From NCBI RefSeq assembly GCF_051549785.1, contig NZ_CP189974.1:1798001-1862000 (forward strand): a DNA stretch of 64,000 nucleotides. The letters run 5' to 3'. This DNA is from Caldatribacterium sp051549785 (GTDB taxonomy: Bacteria > Atribacterota > Atribacteria > Atribacterales > Caldatribacteriaceae). Shown here piece after piece: positions 26,416 through 34,429 of this stretch. Position numbers and translations under genes: made by a program. The first letter of the stretch is position 1; every line of letters starts with the position of its first letter. The notes under the pieces were generated by a model that saw nothing but the letters and a program-made list of their open reading frames with translations, had not been told where the DNA came from and did no database searches.

Positions 26416-27435
26416 CTACCCCAGACCCTTGAAAGCACTCAAAAACGCGACGTCGTTCTCAAAGAACCACCGGATGTCAGGAATGCCGAATTTCAGCATG
26501 GCGATCCGCTCCACACCCATACCGAATGCGAACCCCTGAATCTTCTCCGGGTCATATCCCACGTTGCGGAACACCTGGGGATGCACAAGACCAGCTCCCA
26601 TAATCTCAAGCCATCCCTGCCCTCCACAGGACCGGCATCCCGCTCCCTGACAGATGCCACAGGAAATGTCCACCTCTGCACTCGGCTCGGTGAAGGGGAA
26701 ATAGCTGGGACGGAAACGGACTTTTCGCTTCTCACCAAAGAGGCGACGGGCAAAAACCTCAATGGTTCCCTTGAGGTCCCCCATGGAAATTCCTGGTGCC
26801 ACCACGAGACCCTCAACCTGGTGGAACACAGGGCTGTGGGTCGCATCAAAGGCATCCCGACGGTAACACCGCCCGGGGACAATAACTCGAAAGGGAGGCG
26901 TAAGCTTCTTCATAACCCGTATTTGGACAGGGGAGGTGTGCGTCCGCAGGAGGAAACCGCCTCCAAGGTAGAAGGAATCCTGAGCATCCCGGGCAGGGTG
27001 ATCGGCAGGGATGTTCAGGGCTTCGAAGTTGTAGAGCTCGGTCTCAATCTCTGGTCCCTCTTCCACGCGAAATCCCAGGGAACGGAAGATGGCGACAATC
27101 TCGTCCATGACCAGGCGCAGAGGATGGAAGGCCCCCAGAGGATGTCTTCGCCCTGGAAGACTGAGGTCGACAAATTCACGCTTGCGCTCCTTCCGGGATA
27201 GTTCCGCCTCCTTCTCCCTAAGGCGCTCTTCGATGAGCACCTTGACCTCGTTGAGTCTCCGTCCGACAACCCTCCGCTCTTCAAGAGGCAAGGTTTTCAA
27301 TCGTTCCAGGAAAAGGGGGATTCGGCTTTTGCGCCCGGCGTATTTTCCCTTCACCCGGTTCAGGTCATCCCTCGTCAGGACCTGGGCCAGTTCTCCCTCA
27401 AAGTCACGAAGGTACTCCTCTATTTCCTCAATCAT
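26416..27435 (-). CDS. pheS: Phenylalanyl-tRNA synthetase alpha subunit
   Basis: 339 aa class II synthetase subunit with the Phe-tRNA active site. A coiled-coil N-terminus (about 1-90) is followed by HPLGAFHPL, motif 2 region FRVIVPGRCYRRDAFDATHSPVFHQ (split across a hairpin) and motif 3 GFAFGMGVERIAMLKFGI. The insert with cysteines CGICQGAGCRSCGGQGW suggests bound zinc, seen in some bacterial PheS. It is 38 bases downstream of rplT, and that gap contains only a weak GCGA/TCGC hairpin. Confidence 0.96.
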   Translation of the reverse strand: MIEEIEEYLRDFEGELAQVLTRDDLNRVKGKYAGRKSRIPLFLERLKTLPLEERRVVGRRLNEVKVLIEERLREKEAELSRKERKREFVDLSLPGRRHPLGAFHPLRLVMDEIVAIFRSLGFRVEEGPEIETELYNFEALNIPADHPARDAQDSFYLGGGFLLRTHTSPVQIRVMKKLTPPFRVIVPGRCYRRDAFDATHSPVFHQVEGLVVAPGISMGDLKGTIEVFARRLFGEKRKVRFRPSYFPFTEPSAEVDISCGICQGAGCRSCGGQGWLEIMGAGLVHPQVFRNVGYDPEKIQGFAFGMGVERIAMLKFGIPDIRWFFENDVAFLSAFKGLG

Positions 27436-27473
27436 GATCTTCCACCCTCAGGGTTGCGAAGACTCGCCGAGGG

Positions 27474-27827
27474 TCACCGATGGGCCAGAGCAATCTGAAC
27501 GAGCTCCCGGAAGGCTTCAGGATCCTCGATGGAGAGCTGCGCCAATCTCTTCCGATTAATGAGAACCCCGGCTTTCTTCAGAGCACCCATGAACTGGCTG
27601 TACGTCATGCCTTCGTTCCGCACTGCCGCATTGATACGGAGAATCCACAGTCGACGGAAATCCCGCTTGCGGTTTCGCCGGTCACGATACGCGTACGCCA
27701 GAGAGCGGATGACCTGTTCCTTTGCTCTCCGGTAAGCCCGGGAACGGGCACCCCGGTACCCCTTGGCCATCTTCATGATTTTCTTTTTTCTCTTGCGCGA
27801 GGCAACATTGGTCTTTACCCGCGACAT
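27474..27827 (-). CDS. rplT: 50S ribosomal protein L20
   Basis: 117 aa from ATG 27827, which has GAGAGGTGG at a proper distance; an in-frame GTG 9 bases upstream lies within that site and is rejected. bL20 is needed early in 50S assembly and often represses its own operon by binding the leader mRNA. The sequence starts MSRVKTNVASRKRKKK and has the family segment AKGYRGARSRAYRRAKE. It is in the conserved infC-rpmI-rplT order. Confidence 0.97.
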   Translation of the reverse strand: MSRVKTNVASRKRKKKIMKMAKGYRGARSRAYRRAKEQVIRSLAYAYRDRRNRKRDFRRLWILRINAAVRNEGMTYSQFMGALKKAGVLINRKRLAQLSIEDPEAFRELVQIALAHR

Positions 27828-27839
27828 GTACGCCACCTC

Positions 27840-28037
27840 TCATGCATAGGGGAGTAAACTCTTGATTCGTTTCGCCTCCACAGGAGTCAGAACGATGGTC
27901 TTGCGGAGTCTCCGCTTTCGTTTCCGCTCCTTATGGGCAAGAAGATGCGATTTCCCTGCCTGGGACCTCTTGATTTTCCCGTGGGCAGTGATTTTGAAAC
28001 GCTTTGCCGCCCCTCTGTGCGTCTTCATCTTCGGCAT
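27840..28037 (-). CDS. rpmI: 50S ribosomal protein L35
   Basis: 65 aa, very basic. The N-terminus MPKMKTHRGAAKRFKIT is the bL35 signature, and the rest matches in length and composition (LLAHKERKRKRRLRK). It is encoded between infC (15 bases upstream) and rplT (12 bases downstream) as in most bacteria. Confidence 0.98.
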   Translation of the reverse strand: MPKMKTHRGAAKRFKITAHGKIKRSQAGKSHLLAHKERKRKRRLRKTIVLTPVEAKRIKSLLPYA

Positions 28038-28052
28038 GGTTTCCCATCCTCC

Positions 28053-28562
28053 TCACTTCTTCGGTGCCAGAGTGACCGTAAGGCTCGATCCTTCGCTCTT
28101 TATATCCTGTTCCACCTTTCCCGCGTCTTTCAGGTCCTCGATGACTCTCCGGAGGAGCTCATGCCCCCGATCCTGAAACGCCGCTTCTCTTCCTCGAAAC
28201 CGGATGATGACCTTCACCCTGTTGCCTTCCTGAAGGAATCGGAGAGCGTTCCGGAGCTTGACCTGATAGTCATGCTCGTCAATTTTGGGGCGCATGGTGA
28301 GCTCCTTGAGCTCTGAAGCCTTTTGCTTCTTGCGGGAGAGTTTGGCCTTCTTCTCCCGCTCATACCTGAACTTCCCCCAGTCCATAATCTTGCACACCGG
28401 GGGGTTGGCATTGGGGCCAACTTCAACGAGGTCAAGCCCTGCTTCTTCTGCCATCTGCAACGCTTTTTTCAGAGGAACAATGCCAATCTGATGCCCCTCG
28501 GGAGAAATCAACCGCACTTCCCGCGCCCCAATCTGGTGGTTCACTCGATACCGTAACTCGAT
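28053..28562 (-). CDS. infC: Translation initiation factor IF-3 (probable AUC start)
   Basis: 169 aa if started at ATC 28562. IF-3 binds the 30S subunit, prevents 50S joining and rejects non-canonical starts. The N-domain REVRLISPEGHQIGIV, the LDLVEVGPNANPPVCKIMDWGKF region, the linker and the C-domain FRGREAAFQDRG are all clear. No ATG exists near the start. A GTG at 28544 would begin inside the conserved N-terminus (usual YRVNxQI) and has no ribosome-binding site. ATC at 28562 lies 8 bases after GAGGAGG and restores the N-terminus; ATT at 28568 is only 2 bases away from that site. A rare start codon on infC is the known basis of IF-3 autoregulation in E. coli (AUU). Confidence 0.93.
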   Translation of the reverse strand: MELRYRVNHQIGAREVRLISPEGHQIGIVPLKKALQMAEEAGLDLVEVGPNANPPVCKIMDWGKFRYEREKKAKLSRKKQKASELKELTMRPKIDEHDYQVKLRNALRFLQEGNRVKVIIRFRGREAAFQDRGHELLRRVIEDLKDAGKVEQDIKSEGSSLTVTLAPKK

Positions 28563-28577
28563 ACGAATCGCCTCCTC
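28560..28577 (-). promoter_or_regulatory. infC ribosome-binding site with non-canonical start codon
   Basis: Minus strand: GAGGAGG at 28577-28571, an 8-base spacer, then ATC at 28562-28560. It is the only good Shine-Dalgarno sequence upstream of infC. Use of AUC would let IF-3 limit its own synthesis. Confidence 0.6.
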
Positions 28578-28601
28578 GTCAGTCTTCGTAGACGGTAGAA
28601 A

Positions 28602-28630
28602 AAAATACCATATTCTCCAGACTCCGTCAA
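28602..28630 (-). promoter_or_regulatory. Predicted promoter of infC-rpmI-rplT-pheST-cvpA-mutS2
   Basis: Minus strand: -35 TTGACG (28625-28630), 17-base spacer, -10 TATTTT (28602-28607) preceded by TGG (extended -10). Start would be near 28595, about 33 bases before the AUC start. The -35 lies directly after the dppF stop, and I see no terminator between dppF and infC. Confidence 0.65.
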
Positions 28631-28631
28631 C

Positions 28632-29624
28632 TCATCCCTCGAGCGCAAGACATCCTGGGAAGTGGCAGGCCACAAAATGGCCTGGCTCCACCTCAAGGAG
28701 AGATGGTTCGGTCATCGCACAAATCTCTTGGGCTCTGGGACAGCGAGTGTGGAAGCGACACCCCGGGGGAGGCTGCAGGGGGCTCGGTACGTCACCACTC
28801 AGGATGATGCGGACCTTTCGGACATCCGGGTCAGGTATGGGAACGGCAGAGATCAGCGCCACGGAATAGGGATGGAGAGGACGGGCAAAAAAGGCCTCTT
28901 TTGGAGCAAGTTCCACCACCTTCCCCAGGTACATGACGAGAATCCGGTGAGAAATTTGCCGAACGACGGCAAGGTCGTGAGAGATGAAAAGGTACGTGAG
29001 GGAGTATTCCCTTTTGAGCTCCTGAAGGAGCTCGAGGACCTGAGACCGTACGGATACATCGAGAGAAGAAAGAGCCTCATCGGCGATCACCAGACGAGGA
29101 CGAAGGGCAATGGCCCGAGCGATGCTGATGCGCTGCCTTTGCCCCCCAGAAAATTCATGAGGAAAGCGACGAACATAGTCCCGGGAAAGGCCCACCCGTT
29201 CAAGGAGCATTTCCACCTCTTTCCGCATGGTATCCCGGGGAACAACACGGTGCACCCTGAGCCCCTCTTCGAGGATGGCCTGGACGGTCATACGGGGGTT
29301 AAGAGAACTAAAAGGGTCCTGAAAAATCATCTGCATATCCTTGCGAATTGGCCGCAGCTTTGCAGGAGGAAGCCTGGTAATATCCTGTCCGGCAAAAAAG
29401 ATTCGCCCTTCCGTCGGCTCAAGGAGCCTGAGGATGGTCATCCCGAGGGTGCTCTTCCCACACCCTGATTCCCCCACAATTCCCAGGGTCTCCCCCGAAA
29501 AGACCTCAAAGCTCACCCCATCCACCGCTCTAATCCATCCCACAACTTTTTTGAAAACCCCTGCCCGGAGAGGGAAGTACTTCTTGAGGTTCTCAACGCG
29601 GAGCAAGACCTCACCGTTCCCCAT
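28632..29624 (-). CDS. dppF: Dipeptide/oligopeptide ABC transporter ATP-binding protein DppF
   Basis: 330 aa from ATG 29624 with a GAGGTG site 5 bases upstream. A much longer in-frame extension exists but is Ser/Arg-rich out-of-frame dppD sequence and is rejected. The ATPase motifs are GESGCGKS, LSGGQ-type FSGGQRQRISIARAI and LVIADEALSSLDVSV. The oligopeptide-family C-terminus has cysteines (CRFHTRCPRAQEIC) that in homologues bind an iron-sulfur cluster or metal. It overlaps dppD by 14 bases and is the last gene of the transporter cluster. Confidence 0.94.
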   Translation of the reverse strand: MGNGEVLLRVENLKKYFPLRAGVFKKVVGWIRAVDGVSFEVFSGETLGIVGESGCGKSTLGMTILRLLEPTEGRIFFAGQDITRLPPAKLRPIRKDMQMIFQDPFSSLNPRMTVQAILEEGLRVHRVVPRDTMRKEVEMLLERVGLSRDYVRRFPHEFSGGQRQRISIARAIALRPRLVIADEALSSLDVSVRSQVLELLQELKREYSLTYLFISHDLAVVRQISHRILVMYLGKVVELAPKEAFFARPLHPYSVALISAVPIPDPDVRKVRIILSGDVPSPLQPPPGCRFHTRCPRAQEICAMTEPSLLEVEPGHFVACHFPGCLALEG

Positions 29625-30594
29625 GGCACACCTCGGAGAGCGCAGCATGATGGCAGTACACCACGTGCCCGTTGCCGAGAGCAATTTCCGGGGGCTCTGT
29701 GGCACAGGTCTCATCTTCCAGGAAACAGCGACCCCGAAACCGACACCCTTCGGGAAAATGGAGGGGATCCGGCACGAACCCTGGAATGCTCGCAAGGGCC
29801 TTTTCGTCCACGTCGAGACGGGGCACAGAGCGCAAAAGCCCAAGCGTGTACGGGTGGCGGCAACGCTTGAAAATGTCGTACTTCGTTCCCCGTTCCACCA
29901 CCTTTCCAGCGTACATGACCACAACCTCATCCGCCATATCGGCAACAATGCCAAGGTCATGGGTGATGAGGAGTATCGCCATGCCAATTTGCCTCTGGAG
30001 CTCCCGGAGGAGCTCGAGAATCTGCGCCTGTATTGTGACGTCAAGGGACGTCGTCGGTTCATCGGCGATGAGGAGCTTCGGACGGCACGAGAGCGCCATA
30101 GCAATCATGGCCCGCTGTTTCATGCCCCCTGAGAGCTCGTGAGGATACTCATTCAGGCGCTTCCTGGGCTCGGGAATGCCCACAAGGTGGAGCATCTCCT
30201 CCGCCAGAGCACGGGCCTTCTCCCGGGACACGGACTGGTGGAGAAGGATGGCCTCTATGATCTGGTCCCCTATGGTGTACACAGGGTTCAAAGCTGCAGA
30301 GGGTTCCTGGAAAATGATGGCAATGTCTTTCCCCCGCACTTTCTGCATTTCCTTCTCCGGGAGATCAAGGAGGTTCTTTCCCTCAAAAAGCACCTCACCC
30401 CCTGCAATCCGGCCGTTCACCTCAACAAGGCGGAGGACAGCCAGAGCCGTCACGCTCTTGCCACATCCGGACTCCCCAACCAGCGCCACAGTCTTCCCGT
30501 GGGGCACGGTGAAACTCACCCCATCAACGGCCCGGAGTTCCTGGCCTACATCGTTTTTGAAGTATACGCGGAGATTGCGAACCTCAAGGAGCAC
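29611..30594 (-). CDS. dppD: Dipeptide/oligopeptide ABC transporter ATP-binding protein DppD
   Basis: 327 aa from GTG 30594, 7 bases after the dppC stop and preceded by GGTGGTG; an ATG at 30630 within dppC is less likely because it has no ribosome-binding site. It has Walker A GESGCGKS, AIIFQEPSAALNPVY, signature LSGGMKQRAMIAMAL, Walker B LLIADEPTTSLDVT, and the C-terminal oligopeptide-ABC domain with FPEGCRFRGRC. It is paired with DppF to power import through DppB/DppC. Confidence 0.93.
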   Translation of the reverse strand: MLLEVRNLRVYFKNDVGQELRAVDGVSFTVPHGKTVALVGESGCGKSVTALAVLRLVEVNGRIAGGEVLFEGKNLLDLPEKEMQKVRGKDIAIIFQEPSAALNPVYTIGDQIIEAILLHQSVSREKARALAEEMLHLVGIPEPRKRLNEYPHELSGGMKQRAMIAMALSCRPKLLIADEPTTSLDVTIQAQILELLRELQRQIGMAILLITHDLGIVADMADEVVVMYAGKVVERGTKYDIFKRCRHPYTLGLLRSVPRLDVDEKALASIPGFVPDPLHFPEGCRFRGRCFLEDETCATEPPEIALGNGHVVYCHHAALSEVCHGER

Positions 30595-30601
30595 GAGAAC
30601 A

Positions 30602-31483
30602 TCACCACCGGAGGCGAGGATCAAAGGCATCACGCAAAGCGTCGCCCAGGAGATTCCACGCAAGGACGAAGAGTACCATAGCCCCTCCAGGGAAGACGAT
30701 CATATACCAGTACTTGAACGTGGCCCCGTACCCCCCAAGCATCCAGTTCCGGGCGTAATTGAGGAGTGCTCCCCAGTCAGCATACCCCTGAGGCGCCCCA
30801 AGGCCGAGGAAACTCAGGGCCGCAGCGGTGATCACCAGGGACCCCATGCGCATGGACGCCTGAATGAGCACAGGAAAAATGGCGTTGGGGAGAACGTGAC
30901 GGAGGATAATGACCGTATCGCTCACTCCCAGGGACTTTGCGGCCAGGATAAATTGCTCCTCCCTGACCTGGAGGATATTCCCCCGGATGAGACGGGCGGG
31001 ATACATCCAGCTGAAGACGATGAGGGCAATCATCACCTTATCAAGTCCCGTACCGAGGATCGTGGTGAGCACCATGGCAGCCACAAGGAAAGGAATGGCC
31101 ATAAAAATATCCGTCACTCGCATGAGGATCTCGTCGAGAATCCTTCCAAAGTATCCGGCAAGAGACCCCACAAAAAGCCCGATGGCCGTTGAAGCAAGGG
31201 TTACGAGGATGCCAATACGAAAGGCCGTACGCGTCCCCCACACGACACCGTAGAAAATGTCCCGCTTCCCGGCAACGCCAAAAGGGTGCTCCCGTGAGGG
31301 GGGAAGAGGATCAGCACTCCAGGTCACCACAGGCATGAAGTATGGATCCCGCCCGGGCTTCGGAGGAGCAAGAAGGGGAGCAAAGAGCGCCACGATGACA
31401 AAAAGCCCGAGAAGGACAACACCCAGAACTCCAGAAGCACTGGAAAAGAGTCGCCGAAGCGCTTTTCTCGTCTCTTCCCGCAT
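30602..31483 (-). CDS. dppC: Dipeptide/oligopeptide ABC transporter permease DppC
   Basis: 293 aa from ATG 31483, which overlaps the dppB stop by one base (TGATG); GTG 31486 is an alternative. It has six predicted membrane helices, an N-terminal OppC-type segment (LLGLFVIVALFAPLLAP) and the EAA-loop region AAKSLGVSDTVIILRHVLPNA that contacts the ATPases. Confidence 0.94.
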   Translation of the reverse strand: MREETRKALRRLFSSASGVLGVVLLGLFVIVALFAPLLAPPKPGRDPYFMPVVTWSADPLPPSREHPFGVAGKRDIFYGVVWGTRTAFRIGILVTLASTAIGLFVGSLAGYFGRILDEILMRVTDIFMAIPFLVAAMVLTTILGTGLDKVMIALIVFSWMYPARLIRGNILQVREEQFILAAKSLGVSDTVIILRHVLPNAIFPVLIQASMRMGSLVITAAALSFLGLGAPQGYADWGALLNYARNWMLGGYGATFKYWYMIVFPGGAMVLFVLAWNLLGDALRDAFDPRLRW

Positions 31484-32514
31484 CACTCAAGCCTCACTCT
31501 GGGATCAATCAGAGCGTAGGAGAGATCCACACAGAGATTCCCAATGACCAAGATGAGACCAAAAAAGAGGGTTCCACCCATGATGGAAGCGTAATCGAGC
31601 TGTTGCGATGCAAGAGCGATGAAGCTTCCAAGGCCGGTCCGGTTGAAAATCGTCTCCACAATGACTGTTCCGGCAAGGAGCCCGATCACCGTCTGACCAG
31701 ACACCGTGGCCACCGGAATAAGGGCGTTTCTCTTCGCATGCTTGTGAATGACCACACGCTCATCAAGGCCTTTCGCCCGGGCTGTGCGAACGTACTCTTT
31801 ACGGAGCACCTCGAGCATGGAGGAGCGGGTAATCCGGAGGAGAAAGGCAAACTCCACATACGTGAGCGTCAACACTGGACCAGCAAGGTGCCGCAGTGCA
31901 TCGAGGAACACGTCAAATCGCCCGTTGAGCAGGGCGTCAAGGGTGAGCATTCCGGTGAAATTCCGGAAGTACGGAGATTTGACGATTTCTTCAGCCCAGA
32001 CGCTCAGGTTCCCCGGTGGGAACCACCCCAATGTTCCGTAGAACACCATAAGGACAAAAAGCCCAAAGACAAAATCGGGGAAGGACCATCCAATAACGGC
32101 AAAAATGCGCAATCCGTGGTCCAGGGGCTTGTTATGGTTGAGTGCTGCGAGAACCCCAAGGGACGTCCCGAGGAAAATGATGGGGATGGCGGCAAAAAGA
32201 GTGAGCTCCAGGGTGTACGGAAAACGCTTGAGAATTGCCGAAAGCACCGGTTCCTTCCCCACGTAGGACCACCCGAGGTTTCCCCGAAGGACGTTCTTCA
32301 GCCATCGACCGTACTGGAGAATCAGCGGGTCGTTGAGCCCGTAGAGTTCAACGAGCTTGTCCACATCGGCTCCCTTCAGACGTTCGGGACTGTTAATGAA
32401 CGTAGCCAGGCGCTGGTATGGACTAAGAAGGCCAATCATGAGGAAAAGGAGAAGAGAAATCCCAAAAAGCGTCAAAGGGAGAAAAAGGAGACGTCGAAGG
32501 ACATAGAAAATCAT
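31483..32514 (-). CDS. dppB: Dipeptide/oligopeptide ABC transporter permease DppB
   Basis: 343 aa from ATG 32514 (MIFYVLRRLLFLPLTL, a typical DppB start). An upstream GTG would need translation through a strong hairpin and is rejected. There is no clear Shine-Dalgarno site before the ATG; the nearest G-run is inside that hairpin. The EAA region is RTARAKGLDERVVIHKHAKRN. It is somewhat longer than classic DppB because of an insert around residues 180-220. Confidence 0.93.
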   Translation of the reverse strand: MIFYVLRRLLFLPLTLFGISLLLFLMIGLLSPYQRLATFINSPERLKGADVDKLVELYGLNDPLILQYGRWLKNVLRGNLGWSYVGKEPVLSAILKRFPYTLELTLFAAIPIIFLGTSLGVLAALNHNKPLDHGLRIFAVIGWSFPDFVFGLFVLMVFYGTLGWFPPGNLSVWAEEIVKSPYFRNFTGMLTLDALLNGRFDVFLDALRHLAGPVLTLTYVEFAFLLRITRSSMLEVLRKEYVRTARAKGLDERVVIHKHAKRNALIPVATVSGQTVIGLLAGTVIVETIFNRTGLGSFIALASQQLDYASIMGGTLFFGLILVIGNLCVDLSYALIDPRVRLE

Positions 32515-32527
32515 AGGCGTGAGTGAG

Positions 32528-32557
32528 ACCCCATGGGGACCACAGTCCCCATGGGGT
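32528..32557 (-). promoter_or_regulatory. Intercistronic stem-loop between dppA and dppB
   Basis: Perfect 13-bp stem ACCCCATGGGGAC / GTCCCCATGGGGT with a 4-base loop, 17 bases after the dppA stop and 13 bases before the dppB ATG. Each arm contains the palindrome CCCCATGGGG. There is no T-run, so full termination is unlikely; differential expression of dppA over dppB or mRNA stabilisation is the likely role. An effect on dppB translation is possible. Confidence 0.75.
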
Positions 32558-32574
32558 TCCAGCACAGTGTCACC

Positions 32575-34416
32575 TCACTCTTCCTTCCAGATACCATCGT
32601 AATTTGCCTCTCCAGGACGCATGGGGTTGAACATCCAGCCCTTCACCCAGCTCCGCATAGCGTACACTTCCTCCGGCTGGTAGAGGGGCATACCCAGAGC
32701 ATTGTCGTAGGCGATTTTCTGGATTTCCTCGTACATGGCCTGCCGCCTGGTGGGGTCCGTTTCCTCAATGGCCCTCTCAATCAGGGCGTTGAGGTTTTCT
32801 TCAGCGAATTTCCGGAATGCTTCTCCCTGAGTCGTTCCGTACACGCCACTGCTGTGGTAATAGGTGAAGATGAAGTTGTGCGGGTCCGGGTAATCGGCAA
32901 GCCACCCAATGATGAACGCCGGGAGCTGCCCCTGCCTATAGGCATCAAGGTAGGTTGGCCACTGGACCCCCTGAACCTCGATGCGGAACTTCGGGTTTAG
33001 GGACTCGATGTTCTCCTTGAGCATCTCGCAGGCCGTCTGGCGGGCTTCGTTCCCAGTGTTGTAGAGAAGCGTCAGCTTAAAGCCCTTCTCCCAGAGCTCG
33101 CCGTTCCAGGCTTTCTGGAATTCTTCCTTCGCCTTCTCAAGGTCAAAAGGATACATAGGGAGATTCTCGTTGAAACCGATGAGTCCCCGTGGAATGACCG
33201 AGGGAACGCGGTGTCCATATCCTTTAAGGACTTGCGCAATGAAGGTGTCGTAGTCAAAGGCGTACGAAAAAGCCTTCCGCACGTGGACGTCGCTGAAGAA
33301 ATCTGGAGGAATGCCTTCGCCATCGAGCTTCCCGCTCCCGAGGTATTTGCTGTCTTTGGCTACCGTCCAGTTGAAGTGGAGCGCCGTGATGGTGAGGCGG
33401 GAACCTTCCTTGATGACGACTCCTGGCAATCCTTTCACTTGGTCCAGGTACTGGAGTGGCGTGTAAATCTGGTCCACATCCCCTGCTTCAAGCATGGAAC
33501 GCCTCGTGCTCCATTCATCAACTCCCCAGATGATGACCTTGGCGAGTTTCGGCCGCTCTCCCCAGTACTCGTCGTTCCTGACCAGGATGACTTTCTGCTG
33601 GGTTCTGTCCCACTCAAGGAGTTTGAACGGGCCGGTTCCAATGGCCTTTTCGTAGAGAGGACTCTTCTCCTTCTTCCAGTTGTGATACCTCCACCACCCA
33701 TCGGCCTGACCGTCCCAGAGACCCAGAGAAATGCAGGTCTCCTTATCGAGGATGGCACTCCAGCTTGAGTTCTGGGCAAGGATACTCAGGAAAGGCGCAA
33801 AAGGCCTTGAAAGGTGGAAGACCACATTGTCTCCCTCGACTTCAACAGCCGGGTCAATGTACGTGGTGTAGAAATCGATGAGCTTCTGGCGGTACTCTTC
33901 GTTCTTGAGATTTCCCTCTTCATCAACCATTTCGTTCCAGGGAACACCAACTTTGTCTGCAACGAAATCCTCGAGAGTCTCGTAGCCAAAAAGGGCCTCA
34001 ATGAGCATCCACATGGGCCCTGCATAGGGGTCAAAGAGGATACCCCGCTCGAAACTGTACTCCACATCTTCAGGGGTGAGCTCGTTCCCGTTGTGGAACT
34101 TCACACCCTTACGGATGGGGAAAACGTAGGTCTTCCCCTCATCCCGAATGAGCCCGTTTTCGACAGTGGGAACCTCAGTCGCCAGGCGGGGAACAAACTC
34201 AGTGACGCTTTCGCCTTTATAAGCGATGAGGTTTTCATACACGAAGTTGATCACTTCGCCGCTTGCCGTATCGTACGCATAGTGCGGGTCAAGAGTATCT
34301 GGCTCTCCGATGCTGAGGTAAATGTACGTGTCGGGATTCTTCACCTCTGCGAAGGCAGGTGGCACACCCAAAAGGGCAAAAAACACACAACCAAGGATGA
34401 CCAGAAACCTTTTCAC
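32575..34416 (-). CDS. dppA: Dipeptide/oligopeptide ABC transporter substrate-binding protein
   Basis: 613 aa from GTG 34416, 6 bases after AGGAGGTG; the GTG 9 bases upstream overlaps that site and is rejected. The signal peptide MKRFLVILGCVFFALLG ends near PPAFA. The mature part is an SBP_bac_5 (family 5) binding protein with EPDTLDPHYAYDTAS at its start and FPIRKGVKFHNGNELTPEDV in the first lobe. Length is above the usual 530-560, with an insert around 150-210. Ligands could be peptides, nickel or oligosaccharides; peptides are the default inference from the dpp-type cluster. Confidence 0.92.
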   Translation of the reverse strand: MKRFLVILGCVFFALLGVPPAFAEVKNPDTYIYLSIGEPDTLDPHYAYDTASGEVINFVYENLIAYKGESVTEFVPRLATEVPTVENGLIRDEGKTYVFPIRKGVKFHNGNELTPEDVEYSFERGILFDPYAGPMWMLIEALFGYETLEDFVADKVGVPWNEMVDEEGNLKNEEYRQKLIDFYTTYIDPAVEVEGDNVVFHLSRPFAPFLSILAQNSSWSAILDKETCISLGLWDGQADGWWRYHNWKKEKSPLYEKAIGTGPFKLLEWDRTQQKVILVRNDEYWGERPKLAKVIIWGVDEWSTRRSMLEAGDVDQIYTPLQYLDQVKGLPGVVIKEGSRLTITALHFNWTVAKDSKYLGSGKLDGEGIPPDFFSDVHVRKAFSYAFDYDTFIAQVLKGYGHRVPSVIPRGLIGFNENLPMYPFDLEKAKEEFQKAWNGELWEKGFKLTLLYNTGNEARQTACEMLKENIESLNPKFRIEVQGVQWPTYLDAYRQGQLPAFIIGWLADYPDPHNFIFTYYHSSGVYGTTQGEAFRKFAEENLNALIERAIEETDPTRRQAMYEEIQKIAYDNALGMPLYQPEEVYAMRSWVKGWMFNPMRPGEANYDGIWKEE

Positions 34417-34429
34417 TCCTCGCACCTCC

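Noticed and set aside
27436..27473. Attenuator or T-box between rplT and pheS
   Set aside because: The gap is 38 bases with only a 4-bp hairpin and no T-box sequence or T-run.
29625..30104. N-terminal extension of dppF by 160 codons
   Set aside because: The added residues are dppD read out of frame; a good ribosome-binding site precedes the ATG at 29624.
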